From positions 13,063,017 to 13,127,016 of the forward strand of contig NC_084587.1 of NCBI RefSeq assembly GCF_033807715.1: a stretch of 64,000 bases of DNA, written 5' to 3'. Position 1 is the first letter of the stretch; each line of letters opens with the position of its first letter. This document shows positions 12,501 to 23,945 of the stretch, one piece after another. A program made the position numbers and the translations under genes. The notes beneath the pieces were generated by a model. The model ran no database searches. It was not told where the DNA came from and saw only the letters and a program-made list of their open reading frames with translations. This DNA is from Cololabis saira (Eukaryota; Chordata; Actinopteri; Beloniformes; Belonidae).

Positions 12501-14054
12501 CCTAAAGCAAATAAATGACCTGACATTAAAAACTTGCTAAAAGTGCACCAGAAAAGCCTTGGTGATATCACGTTCACCCGTGGTGTTTGATATTGACATG
12601 GCGCTACTAGAATTTTCTCTTCATGAGTACATTCTTTTAATCAGTCCACCAAGAACAAACAAACCATGGATGCACAAACCAGTGGGGCATGGGACAGCGG
12701 CTTTTACCTGACATTTGCTTACATGGCGATAGGTAAATGTCTTACAAAATCATGAAATTAAACTTAAAAATTCCATTTTAACATAAACACATCTCATTTG
12801 CCAAGCTGACAGGGGAAATGTTTGTCGCATGCCGCAGCGTTACAGTATAACAGCACCCTTTTCGATCGTTTCTTTACATCCCTGCTCAGTATGTTTGCGG
12901 AGTTGAAGTGAGCAGATTTACTCAAACCCGTCTTCTGTAAGGTCTTCCCGTTGCATTATAGGTGCATTACATTTGTGTTACCCAATTCTGAGGTGGGCGG
13001 AGATAAAGATAGAAAAGCTGGATAATTCAACTCTAATCCGAATCTGTGATGTATCAGTAACCTATAAACCTGAACTGCTGACTCAATTGCATATTTTCAG
13101 ACTCTGGCAAACTCAAACGGAGTGACAGCGTGGTATTATGCCAGAGTTTGAGTAGGTAGTCAGTGGAGACAAATATATGCTGTCAAGCACAGATATATTT
13201 TTTTTCTCTTTCATAATGTAAGCAACAACTTGCTGACAGTAAGGAGGGGAAAAAAGCCTTTAAATAAAAACATCTCCAACAGGCTTAGCGAGGATGATTC
13301 TGCTTCAAATGTTTAGTATCAAATGTGTGCCATGCAACTCTACAGGCAGAAAGGATTTATGTTAAAACGTCCATGTCTGTCTTGCTCCAACAGAAATCAT
13401 CTCAAAATGTTTCAGAAATGACTGTGCATTTTTTTTTATGTGAGAAAAAGGGAGACATTTGATGTGATCAAATACATTTTGAATGAGAAAGAACAAAATT
13501 AAAAACAATGTGAAACTGTTAGTCTGAACAAAAAGTTAAAGCTTGACAAGATTTATGGCAGGTGTTTTTTCTTAACACAAAAAACCCTCAACACTCAACA
13601 ACAGCTGCACTAATCAACAAACTAATGGCTGAAATAGAAATGATTTCAACATCCCAAAGCAAAAGGAGAGACAGAAGTAAGTTATGAGGCAGAATATCTG
13701 ATGCAGTTGTGCTACCAGGAATACTGGAATCAACCATCAGTCAAAATATGGCCCAAAGAGATCACTTGACAGACACATTCATTACAGACATGAGGACGAG
13801 GGGTACAGCACATGGCTCATTGTAAACTGCTTTGTCAGGTTGGAGATGTGGAGAATGCTAATTAAAATAATGAAATAAATTAAAAAGAAACTGGGAATTA
13901 TGCAAGAACTGACAGACCTGAACATTTACTTTTCTTTTTTTCTCTGCTACCTTGCAATGCTTGCCTTTAATCACCAAATCCTCTCTTACTTTTTCATCCC
14001 TGGCAAAAATGTCATCTCATCTCTGAAATGTCGCTTGCAGGCATGGTAAAAAGA
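6549..14054. other. ctnna2 intron, no recognised element apart from a small ATTC repeat
   Basis: This is the first half of the intron between the two ctnna2 exons. It contains a short (ATTC)n microsatellite at about 9489-9513 and A/T homopolymer runs, for example near 6727-6741 and 12106-12118. I found no paired terminal repeats and no frame with a recognisable domain. Around 10010-10240 the sequence is less AT-rich than its surroundings, but I have no evidence of function. Confidence 0.5.
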
Positions 14055-14255
14055 CGTAAGCCATCCATCAATTTTCAACATCTGCTTGATTGTGATCTTG
14101 GTTGCAGGGGGCCGGGGGTAAGTCCAGCAGTCGGTGGGCCAGAGGTGGGTCCACCAACACCATGCACGCTCATACCTAGAGTCAATTTAGAGTCAGTAAT
14201 TAAACTAAATATCATGTGTTTGGACTATGGAGGGTAATTTAAGCACCTAGGAAAA
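14055..14255 (+). repeat. Diverged fragment of a common teleost LINE/SINE tail repeat
   Basis: The order gtaagccatccatcaatttt, cagggggccggggg, acctagagtcaatttagagtcagtaatt, catgtgtttggactatggaggg follows the dispersed fish repeat that usually reads ccatccattttctataccgc ... caatttagagtcaccaatta ... tttttggactgtgggagg. It is decayed and truncated. A further fragment of the same family follows at 14536-14612. Confidence 0.6.
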
Positions 14256-14535
14256 GACAAATAAAAGGAAAAAGAAAAAAGAAAGAAAGAAAAGGAAAGA
14301 AAGGGAGATGGGACAAGCCATCTCTCAAAAAATTTTGGTTCCTGGTGCTTTGATAATCCCATAATTAAACACATTGAACGTCCACATGGCTAACAATACT
14401 CTAATTTTCATAAGATTAAGCAATACTCTGATGAAGAAACCTTATTCTACGTAAGGTCATTACCGTAGTAAGCTATAGTGAGATTCATTTGTTTAGAGTA
14501 TGTTGAGCAATCTTATTATGAAGACTCGTCAACAT

Positions 14536-14612
14536 TCATCCATCCATTATTCATCCATTCACCCAGCTCCCTCTGGGTGAAAGGCAGGAAACACTCCCTG
14601 GACGGACCTCCA
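14536..14612 (+). repeat. Second fragment of the same teleost tail repeat
   Basis: The segment has catccatccatt followed by ctctgggtgaaaggcaggaaacactccctggacgga, matching the part of the family that usually reads gggcgagaggcggggtacaccctggacagg. Between this fragment and the one at 14055-14255 lies a short GAAA-rich stretch (14264-14306). Confidence 0.5.
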
Positions 14613-14699
14613 AGCACGGGAAAAAAATAATAGACAGCACTAAGAATTAGCTTGACGCTTCTACTAAATCAGAAACCAAATGTTCACATTAGTATGTGG

Positions 14700-15310
14700 T
14701 AGGGCTGGGCAATATATCGAGATTTTAATATATATCGATATATTTTCAAACACGATATGGTACGAGACAATATCGTTTATATCGATTTAAATTTATTTTT
14801 TTTAATGATTTTGATATAGCTTATTTTGTGACAAATTGACTTGAATGTTTTATTCGAGATTTGCACAAATGTTTTGTTATTTGCACAACTGTCAACCTCA
14901 GTGGAAAAGTCTGCCTGTTACTGTCTACATTGTATTAATTGCACAGTGTATTTTAATTTAATTGTTATGCAGGAAAGGGATATTTGTTTTATTTTATTCA
15001 AGAAGCATTTTTATTCTATATATGCAGGCAGTTTATTTTTATTTCATTTGTTTTATACATTTTGATATTGTGCAGACCTCTGTTAATAAAGGAACCTGTG
15101 TGACATTTGGCACGAGGCTTTGTATTAAAACTGACTGTTTTTTTAAGGGTTTGCCTCAGAAAAAAATGAAGCTAACAGAGATGCTATGCTATAATGCTTT
15201 GGGGGAAACCCCAATTAAGGCACAGAAAAAATATCGAGATATATATCGAGTATCACCATTTAGCTAGAAAATATCGAGATATGACTTTTGGTCCATATCG
15301 CCCAGCCCTA
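14700..15310. mobile_element. Complete 611-bp hAT-type MITE
   Basis: The termini are tagggctgggcaatata at the left and, inverted, tagggctgggcgatatgg at the right. A perfect 8-bp target-site duplication, gtatgtgg, lies at 14692-14699 and 15311-15318. The subterminal regions are rich in atatcga and tatatcgatata, as in the 0.79-kb MITE family of this window, but the interior is different. Open frames inside it (14841-15267) look like chance frames of a non-coding element. Confidence 0.92.
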
Positions 15311-15489
15311 GTATGTGGTGTCATTTAGCCGATGGGCTCATGTTTGGTGGCTAACGTGAAATTCTAGAGGAAATGCCAGAAGACGTGTTATGCTAAGTTT
15401 TTGTATTCCTGTTGAGAAATATTTACAGGGACATGTACGGCTAAAAAAAGGTAGCGGACATTAAAACCCTAGTTTGGAAGAGGCTAGAA

Positions 15490-16045
15490 AAAAGCAATGG
15501 TCACATGACCCACTGGTTTTGAAGCTCATTTTTTTTTCTTCCTACAGGGTGCAGCCATATTGCTTGAGAAGCTGACAGGAACATAACCACCAAAACGCCA
15601 ATCAAAGTTTGCTTTGCTCGCAGCTCCTTCAGCTGAACTATCTGCAGAGCTGCTGTCGGACGTTACGCCAGGATATACCGTTTAACATGCCGACTCTGTT
15701 GACATTGAAATAAAAAATGACTGGGTTGATACATATAGCTAGTAGCGGTATCATGACGATTACAAATGGGGAAGTGATAACGGCTAGCCATTGTCTGAGC
15801 AGACTGTCAATCACACTAGGAATACAAGTTTTTCTTTATCTAGACTCTCCTGGCGTGGTTTAAAATAAATAAATAAAAGATCTATCCCCTCAGAGTTGTC
15901 ATGGATGTGAAATCAAACGAATGAGACCAAAATGGTTTTTTGAACCAGGCTGTAAATCTGTTTATTTCTGTGATAAATGTGGACATTTTAGAGCCAGCCC
16001 CCTAGCGGCCAGTCGAGGAACTGCAACGGAACTTAGTTCCACATG
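15490..16045. repeat. Probable teleost interspersed repeat
   Basis: The stretch ttttttgaaccaggctgtaaatctgtttatttctg and gagccagccccctagcggccagtcgaggaactgcaa resembles a dispersed fish repeat I know as aaccaggctgtaaacatgtttatttct ... gagccagcctcaagtggcca..cgaggaactgcag. The left part, with cacatgacccactggttttgaagctcat and gcagccatattgcttgag, probably belongs to it. I could not find clear termini or a duplication, so the limits are approximate. Confidence 0.4.
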
Positions 16046-16746
16046 ACAATCAATCAGGAAGTTTTTTTGTTTTCATAGCAGCTAGTTTTAAAAAGTGGGT
16101 TCCTTGATTTGATGCCTCTGATGAGTCTAGTGTGTGTCTTTTGAAATCAGTGTTACACCTCCAGAATAACAGCAAATATTGCCTGAAGTCAGGTGGAGGA
16201 AAAGTAAAAAAGATGAAGAAGGTTTACATGGCCTTGTTTATGTTGGAGGTTGGATATGACTGTCACTTCAGACACCCAAATATAAGCGGTCAAAGAGGAA
16301 AAAACCCTCAAAAAACAACAAAACGTCATATTTCATAATTTCTCCTCTTTTGTTATTCAAATTAGCATGTACATCAATGTTTTTCCACAGGATCACATTC
16401 TACTTACAGTACTCCGATTGTGCTGAGGTGTTTTTTTCGTCTAGTTTTTTTTCCACCACCAACACCAGCACACACATTTTTCACATCTAAGGTGTTGTGA
16501 TGATTCTTGTTCTGTCACTCACTAAAAAAATGTAGCTGGGTAGCGAGTCTCCACATTTACTTGAAGAACGCTCTTTATTAAGACTATTAGATTTATACAT
16601 GGAGTTATACACCCTCTCCCACTCTTTTCTCTGGTCTAGGTCTGAGCAGAGCAGAGATTGCAACCCGACAAGCATTCCTCTTGTGCATGATTGTGTATTG
16701 ATCCAGAGAGTATATATTAAAGGTGGAGAGAATGGTATAATGGTGT

Positions 16747-16748
<2 letters not shown>

Positions 16749-16795
<47 letters not shown>
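16749..16795. repeat. (TG)n microsatellite
   Basis: An uninterrupted TG run of about 47 bp. The HTHTHT- and VCVCVC-type peptides that can be read through it are not genes. A much shorter (GT)n run lies at about 18549-18565. Confidence 0.95.
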
Positions 16796-16796
<1 letters not shown>

Positions 16797-17651
16797 AAAA
16801 CAGCATCCACAACCACTGATTCCTCCACTTTCTTCTTCTTTGTAGACATCTGAATAGTATTCTTGTATGCGACTTTTATGGCGATTGGCCATATGGCCTC
16901 CCTCCGGTACACAAGGACCTGCTGCAGAAATAGATATAAATGGCTCATTCTATGGTAATAAAACCCCCATTCATTTAACAAAGCGATTAGAGACTAATTG
17001 AAACATCTTTTTTTGTTGTTGTTGGCCCCCTATAAATCTTTGTAACTGTTACACGGCACAGCCTCATGCAAACATTTGAGGAACAACTATTTTTCCATTT
17101 TATGTTACTTTTTTATTCAAAACAAATACAATAAAAATCTCAGAGTATGTGTTTTATCAATATAATCCTTTGTATTAGTTGAGTAAATTCATATTTTGTG
17201 CAAATTCTGAACAATTTAATGGAGGACGCAGAGGCTCCAGTGAAATTAGACCTAGTTTACTCTTATATCAAGTAAGCAGGGCTTAACTCAAGTGCATTAA
17301 ATTACATGACGGTTGCAGTAAAGCAGAACCCTAACGCAGACTGACTGGGTAAACTCAAATTTTGAGAGATGATAGTCATCGATGTTCAAGAACACGATAT
17401 TGCTCATTTGCATCTCAATTTACTTGCAATATGTTTTTTCAAGTAGAAAATCAAGTACATGTACTCAAAATCTAAAAATCGAAAGAAATGATCTCGCTTT
17501 AAAGATGTGTTGAGCTATTCAAATGAAGGAAAAATAAAACAATTTTGCTAATTTTCAAGCTTTTGTTCACAGGCTAACTCATGTGCTGAAGAATTAAATA
17601 GTTAATTTAATCCATTTGATGTTTTCTCTCTCTAATGTGTTAAAGCAGCAT

Positions 17652-17775
17652 GCACTGGCAACCCACCCAGGGTGTAAACCTGCCTTTCACCGGCAGAAAG
17701 CTGGGACGGGCTTCAGCGGACCCCCGTGACCCAGACTGGAACTAAACGGGTTTAGGTGATGGATGGATGGATGCT
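17652..17775 (-). repeat. Teleost LINE/SINE tail repeat fragment, minus orientation
   Basis: Read on the minus strand it runs ccatccatccatcacctaaaccc, then gtcacgggggtccgctgaagcccgtcccagc, then ggtgaaaggcaggtttacaccctgggtggg. This is the same dispersed family as the fragments at 14055-14612 and the longer copy at 26531-26887. It keeps the terminal catc repeat that often ends such copies. Confidence 0.65.
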
Positions 17776-20700
17776 GTTAAGTTGCTCAAGGTCAAAGCTC
17801 TGTTGATGTTATGTAAAATCTTGAATGCATTCGAATATGCTAATGAGTTTCTGTAGTCAAGATGGAGGCGCCTCCCTCCCTACATGGACTTTGTTGACAA
17901 GAACAATTACTATACATTATTGCTTCAGATATCTGTCAACACAAGGAATTTTCTCTGTAATGGGGTTTCATGCAAATGAGCTATTGTAGTCTGTTCAGAT
18001 GTCTTGGCCTTTCAGAGTTTTATCTGAACATTTAAACGCTTGACATTCTTGCAATGAAAATGACCGTACTGAGTATAAGGTCAATCATCTATGGTTTTCG
18101 GCTTACAGTATGTCAGCGTGAACAAAATACACTAAAAAGCTTTTTTTTAAATGATGTACTGTACTATTTTAAAGCCATATTCTCATCATGTAAAGCTGGG
18201 CTGATCTAATGATGGTACGCTCAAGACTCTGCCGCAGCTGCCCAAAATATTGTGTGATAGTTCCTGATGACTGTGGCTGTTTGTTTGCAGTTGCCATGCT
18301 GTTAAATCCGTATGGAGCCAGTCAGGCGGCTCTCTAATACTACTGAGCAATGGATAGTGAACTACCCATGTGAACTGTCAAACACTTTTTGCGCAGTGGT
18401 CTACATGCAAATCAGCTTCATACATTAGTTGACTTCTTTTAGATTTATTCAAATTTTACCTTGTGTATTGGAAATTTCTGGTACAAGGATTCTGTGCCTT
18501 TAAATTAGTGTCAAGACGCGAGTAAAAGTCAGCACAACTTTTTTTTAAGTGTGTGTGTGTGTGTGAAAAAACAGAAATAAAAAAAAGGACAGAAATGACC
18601 AATATTGAGGTTGCAGTGACCATGCTTTCACTCTTCAACTATCACTATGTTCATGCATTTTTAAATAGTTTTCAGTTTTTTTCAGATGCCATTCTCTGGT
18701 CATAATTGCATTTTCATTTTCGCAGGGATTACATGGCTCAACCTCTGAATAATTCATTTAATATACTGTTTAATATGTACAATCCATTGTCTTTGCCTTC
18801 TAGTTTTGTAACATCGTTATAACTTTTAAAGGCACGATATAAGCATTTATGTTTTCTTCCCTCTTTTGATTAAGTTAGAAATTCCCTATCATGATTAGTT
18901 TCTTCATAAAAGAAGCTCGACTGCTGGCAGTACCAGATGAACAGCAGGAAAGCGGAGGGTCACCTGCTGTTAAAAGACTGCTGAGGCATCATGGGCACTG
19001 ACTTATGGAGATGAAGTCCCGGGAAAGCTTTTTGTAGTGATGTATTCTTGTAGGAGGAAGATTTCAAATACACCGGTGGGGTTTCATGCTTGGACTGCTC
19101 TTGTTGTTTGTTATGTTTTGGGAGACTGTTAAGAGCATATGTAAATTCCAGTGTGCTGCCCTGCTGAGGGACACAGCCAAGTTGTTACCTGTTACTACAC
19201 CAGCTTAAACGCCAGAGCAAATTAATGGCTGAAAGCACTTTGCTTTTCTGACTGAATTTTCGTGAGGACGGAAGGTCTTTATGTGAGCCATGTTTGTTTC
19301 CACACTGCTGACTTCTTCGGATGATAAATATACTGTTACTGCCACGGTGGAAATCAACATTTCTTTAAACATTGGATGATGTTTTTGTGGAGAATTTTTT
19401 TTCCAGTCTTGTGTTTTTTTTTTTTTCTTCCCCCAATACATTCTCAAATAAAAACAAATGGAGGCATGAATATAAAGTACGCTTGACATCAACCGAGGTC
19501 TCCATGGATAAACAGACAGCTGAGCATTGTCTCATATATGTACGCATCGGCGTGAAACAGAAAACAATACATCATGTCTCTGGCGGCGGTGTCGCAAGGC
19601 TTGCTTCTCCTTACCTGCTCCCATTTCACAAATGCCGCCTGTCATCTGTGCTTGTTTGCTGTAATATTTGATGCCTCCTTTTCACAAAGGAGATGTTGGA
19701 GGCTGAAAATCTTAAATGCACAACTGTGATCCTCCCCTCAGGAGGGGCCGTCTCTACGCCGCGCCACCGACTTGCTAAACTCAACACGTTGTCTTGTTGA
19801 CATAATTACAGTATCACAACTACATGTAATGCCTGCATGTGTGCTAAGAGTTTGCCCTCCCATCTTAACTCGAAGCTTAAAACACACCGCCCATTCTGTC
19901 ACACCAACCCCTGAGTCAATACAACCTCCTGTCAGAGTGAATACCGCCTGCCAGCCCGTCAGACGGCCCCCCTGCATGCCCGGCAGGAGAGACAGTCATA
20001 GCTTCTCATTCAGTATCATCTCCTGGTCTTCACAAGTCAGAGTACACACAATAAAACATCCTGTAACCGAACACGACGGAAGGAACTGTGTTGGGGGAAT
20101 GAAACCTGACAGTAAATGCTTGTGAGTGTTTCTCAAAAGGAAAATGGTCCCTTGAATCCAATGCCAGAAAAGAAAATTAAAGTTTTAATTACTCTGATGT
20201 GAGAAGGCACCCCGGAGACAGTCATGTATGCTCTTTAGTTACACTTCACACTACCCAGCAGGGAAAATCAAGATTTACCTTGTCTTAAGTGAAAATGAGA
20301 AAATAAATCAATATTTCTGATATTCTCAATCAAAGCATGAACCATTAAGCCCCCCCCCCCGTTTTTTTTTTCAACATATCTTAACTGCTGCTTTATGATA
20401 CAAATTTGACACTTCTCATACTTAAAACCAGGCTAGGGATCAATATTATTGAATCTGGTCAAGCCATCTGACGTCTCATAGAAAGATTTAGTTCAACATA
20501 CTGTATGTAGCTAGCAAATAAAAACAAACAACCAAATCAGAAATGCAATTTTGAAATACTGCTGAAAAACAGCACATAATCATAAATCTTAAGTAAAGCC
20601 CTATAATCCCAACCCCACTAACTTTAGCTTATTGTAAGTGAAGAGGCTCAGCCAAGCACATGGTGGGGTCCTCTGTTTCACAAAAACACATTTGTGTTAA

Positions 20701-20844
20701 AAATGCATACATTTTGCCTGCCAGAGAGACGGAATATATTGATCTTTTTCATCCACGCCCATAAAAAAGTGCCTTCATTACAAAAAAGGTACAGAGATTT
20801 GTCTCATAAAAAAAAAAAAAAAATCATAAAACTAAAAAGCTCAC
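17776..20844. other. ctnna2 intronic DNA, nothing recognised
   Basis: No transposon ends and no recognisable protein were found. The segment 19580-20060 is more GC-rich and less repetitive than its neighbours, which would fit a regulatory element, but there is no direct evidence. A short C-run next to a T-run lies at 20350-20371. The splice donor of the upstream exon (gtgagc on the minus strand) sits at its right end. Confidence 0.45.
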
Positions 20845-20925
20845 CTGTCTGCGCAGATCCCTGGTCTTTTTGGTCATTTTGTCGATGGCAGAGTTCAGCG
20901 GGTCACCCTTCTCTTTCCTGCCAGT
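20845..20925 (-). CDS. ctnna2: ctnna2 internal coding exon (27 codons), alpha-N-catenin
   Basis: The 81-nt exon encodes 27 residues with TGRKEKGDPLNSAIDKM and then TKKTRDLRRQ, which directly precede LRKAVMDH of the next exon in all alpha-catenins. GRKEKGDPLN is the neuronal form; ctnna1 has GRKERSDALN. On the minus strand a pyrimidine-rich acceptor (tttcctttcacag) precedes ACT, and the donor gtgagc follows CAG. Both boundaries are phase 0. The exon lies near the start of the middle region of the protein, after the beta-catenin-binding and dimerisation part. The intron upstream of it, in transcript sense, holds lrrtm1, as in other vertebrates. Residue S in LNSAID (I in mammalian CTNNA2) is a small fish-specific difference. 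Confidence 0.95.
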
Positions 20926-21461
20926 CTGTGAAAGGAAACGACAGCAAAAAAAAATTGTTAGTGCAGTTACAGTCAGTGTCATTAAAATCTTAATAGGTTT
21001 ACTTTTAACATTGCATTGTACATGGGAAATGTTGAGTACAGATTTCCAACAATCCAAATACACTGCCATGGTACCATGTTGCTATTAACATGGTCCTTGG
21101 TCTGAGAATAATCATCAAAATAATGATAAATGAAACAGTTTGTTATGTCACATACTGTAGCAACACCTCGATTTGGCTAGTATCAATTCATTTGTCGCCA
21201 ATTCCTCTATGTGCTGCACTTCCTGTCAATGCCAACTCCTATTGGTGGCTTTAGGAGGGAGCAAACTACCACATGCTTCACCTGGTACACACAGAGTCAC
21301 AAGCTGCTTCTTTTCACTTGACAGTGGGGTGTTTGAATGGCTAAGCAGCTTCTCACTGGTTCCCCTTCTCTCCAGTTAACAAGCATAGCAACCAAAACCA
21401 GTAGGAGTCACTGAGGGCGATGATATGACTAGGATCTTTCTCAAAAATGCAACATTATATT

Positions 21462-21563
21462 ACAATATTCCCAACTCTCGCTCATCCATTATTGTCCTCC
21501 CCCCTGGTGTGCACTCATTCACACTCTGTTGGGGGAAGGAAGACAGAAGAGGGTGCCTAACAA
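21462..21563 (+). repeat. 102-bp dispersed segment, copy A
   Basis: The segment running from acaatattcccaactct to gagggtgcctaacaa is repeated at 27651-27752 in the same orientation with about two differences. The flanking sequences do not match, so this is not part of a larger visible duplication. No terminal repeats are evident. In both copies the same frame is open (residues PPGVHSFTLCWGKEDRRG), which may mean it derives from a coding sequence or is simply young. Confidence 0.75.
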
Positions 21564-22081
21564 AAGTACAATCTTCGTCAGACTTTCAACCGGAAATATT
21601 TCCAATCTGATTCAATAAGAAAACCTGGCTGAAAAGGAGGCTCCACTTTCAGCTAAGGGGCTCATTTTACCATTTTCAAGGCTTACTGTTTTTGCTCAGG
21701 AAGCATGAAGAACGGGTTATTAGATTTCCACTTTTACTATCTGATTTGGGATGGCAGCTTGGCCTGGAGGTTAGAAAGATGGTGTCAGTATCTTGAAGCA
21801 GACCATTTCCAGTGTAGGTCAAATGCAGTCCTTTACTGAGCTCTTTCTGAAGAAATGAGAGAGAAAGTGAGTCTTAGCTCACAGAAAGCAGTCAAATGTA
21901 TCATTAACCTGCTTTGATTGTATTGTTTGTGAATAATTTTGTACCAAAAGGTAGCATAAAAACAACTTATAGTTTCTACTATCAATACTACACTAGACAC
22001 ACTAGTATAGCACTGAACGACTCCACCCTTATTTCTATTTGCATACATAATGTAATTAATAATTCATAATTATAACATTAA

Positions 22082-22904
22082 CCCTTGTGCTGTCTTCAGG
22101 TCAAGGAAGGATGGGAGAAAATAAGGAAGGGAGAAAAGAAGGAAGGAAGGAAGGAAGGAAGGAAGGGAGAAAAGAGGAAGGGAAGAAGGAAGGAGAGAGC
22201 AGGAGGAAAGAAGGAAGGGAGGGGAAAAGGGAAGGAAGGAAGGAAGGAAGGAAGGAAGGAAGGAAGGAAGGAAGGAAGGAAGGAAGGAAGGAAGGAAGGA
22301 AGGAAGGAAGGAAAAAGGAAGAAAGGGAGAAAAAAGAAGGAGAGAGCAGGAGGAAAGACGGAAGGAAGGAAGGAAGGACAGAAGGAAGGAAGGAAGGAAG
22401 GAAGGAAGGAAGGAAGGAAGGAAGGAAGGAAGGAAGGAAGGAAGGAAGGAAGGGAGAAAAGAGGAAGGGAAGAAGGAAGGAGAGAGCAGGAGGAAAGAAG
22501 GAAGGGAGGGGAAAAGGGAAGGAAGGAAGGAAGGAAGGAAGGAAGGAAGGAAGGAAGGAAGGAAGGAAGGAAGGAAGGAAGGAAGGAGGAAAAAAGGAAG
22601 GAAGGGAGAAAAGAGGAAGGGAAGAAGGAAGGAGAGAGCAGGAGGAAAGAAGGAAGGGAGGAAGGAAGGACGGACGGACGGACGGACGGACGGACGGACG
22701 GACGGACGGACGGACGGAAGGAAGGAAGGAAGGAAGGAAGGAAGGAAGGAAGGAAGGAAGGAAGGAAGGAAGGAAGGAAGGAAGGAAGGAAGGAAGGAAG
22801 GAAGGAAGGAAGGAAGGAAGGAAGGAAGGAAGGAAGGAAGGAGCGAGCAGGAGGAAAGAAGGATAGAAGAATTAGGTAATTTTGACCCGAAGACAGCACA
22901 CGGG
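22082..22904. mobile_element. piggyBac-like MITE filled by a GGAA array
   Basis: The element is bounded by TTAA at 22078-22081 and 22905-22908, the target site of piggyBac transposons. Its termini are cccttgtgctgtcttcaggtcaa and, inverted, cccgtgtgctgtcttcgggtcaa: 23 bp with two mismatches. Almost the whole interior between the TIRs is a purine array. There is no transposase frame. Open frames of 250-285 residues in several phases (GRKEGRKE, SFLPSFLP) are products of the repeat and not genes. Confidence 0.88.
22105..22868. repeat. GGAA array with higher-order structure and a GGAC block
   Basis: Long runs of GGAA on the plus strand are broken at intervals by a variant block containing ggagagagcaggaggaa. 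It occurs at 22192-22208, 22339-22355, 22479-22495 and 22631-22647, with a one-base variant at 22840-22856. The spacing of the first four is about 140-152 bp, so the array has a higher-order period. A GGAC run occupies about 22667-22717. The same 17-bp block is found in another transposon at 37857-37989. Confidence 0.93.
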
Positions 22905-22908
22905 TTAA

Positions 22909-23715
22909 GCAAATGGGACTTGGACATAGTTTTAAGCTTTATTCTTGCTTAAATACAACAACTACACACCAAGCCTATATGCAGAACCAATGCTGTACTG
23001 TAGCTTCCACGTCATCGTTGCTTGTCACGCTGTAATTACAACACCCAACACTAAGTGGCAGTCTAGTTTATTTTCTGCAGCGCAAAGCATTCATGATAAC
23101 CGAACAAATTAACCATATATTATGCAAGTTGGAGCTGAAAATGTTGAGCAACAGTAACTTTTAATGACATTGCAATGTTCCATCTTTCTATTTGACGATG
23201 AAGTACTATTAGCATTAAATATTTAGAGGAAAATACAATGTAACCAAGTGGACCAATCACCGTAGTTGTGGTTCATGTCAACCTGATGAATAGTTACAGG
23301 CTCCAGCAGAGGTCATGGTAAAAGATCCCCAGCTACAACATACTTGGGCCGTCAGCCCAGGGTAGGAGGTTTATTCTGACTGGTAATTTGAATGAAGGAG
23401 ATATATTGGGTCTTTTAACATGTCTTCACAGCTCTATTCAAATCCGCTGGTTTTAAGGGGGTGGATTTGTCTGCTTAAATCAATTTCACCCTCTTTCACA
23501 GAGTGTGCATCTTTTATTTATGTATCTATTTTTGTTCTAATTGCCTTTTCCAACTTTACATTATCCACTTGAGAGGTACATCCAGTACAAGATAGAAAAA
23601 AAAAAAAAAAAAAGATGTGGAGGCTGAATAGTTTTCTCACAGTTGTGTTTGTAATGACACACTTCCCTGGAAATATGAACCGGCCACGATTAAAAACTTC
23701 AAATTTTAGTAGTAT
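22909..23715. other. Intronic DNA, nothing recognised
   Basis: No terminal repeats, exon or recognisable frame were seen. A poly(A) run lies at about 23597-23614. Confidence 0.5.
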
Positions 23716-23907
23716 GAAGGAAGGAAGGAAGGAAGGAAGGAAGGAAGGAAGGAAGGAAGGAAGGAAGGAAGGAAGGAAGGAAGGAAGGAAGGAAGGAAGG
23801 AAGGAAGGAAGGAAGGAAGGAAGGAAGGAAGGAAGGAAGGAAGGATTGAATGAATGAATGAATGAATGAATGAATGAATGGACGGACGGACGGACGGACG
23901 GACGGAC

Positions 23908-23938
<31 letters not shown>

Positions 23939-23945
23939 TGAATGA
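23716..23945. repeat. Compound microsatellite (GGAA)n-(GAAT)n-(GGAC)n
   Basis: About 130 bp of pure GGAA (23716-23845) passes into GAAT units (about 23846-23880), then GGAC units (about 23881-23930), then GAAC and GAAT units. In contrast to the other GGAA/TTCC arrays in the window, I see no transposon termini around this one. Confidence 0.95.

Noticed and set aside
14841..15267. Two open frames of 74 and 101 codons
   Set aside because: They lie inside a MITE with clear ends and have no similarity to transposase or other proteins.
16487..16981. 164-residue minus-strand frame with HTHTHT
   Set aside because: It runs through the (TG)n repeat and has no recognisable domain on either side.
22085..22927. 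Open frames of 250-285 residues on both strands (GRKEGRKE, SFLPSFLP)
   Set aside because: All arise from the GGAA/TTCC repeat, which lacks stop codons in several frames. They have no start context, domain or codon pattern of a gene. The same holds for 37618-38312, 23615-23857 and 45719-45967.
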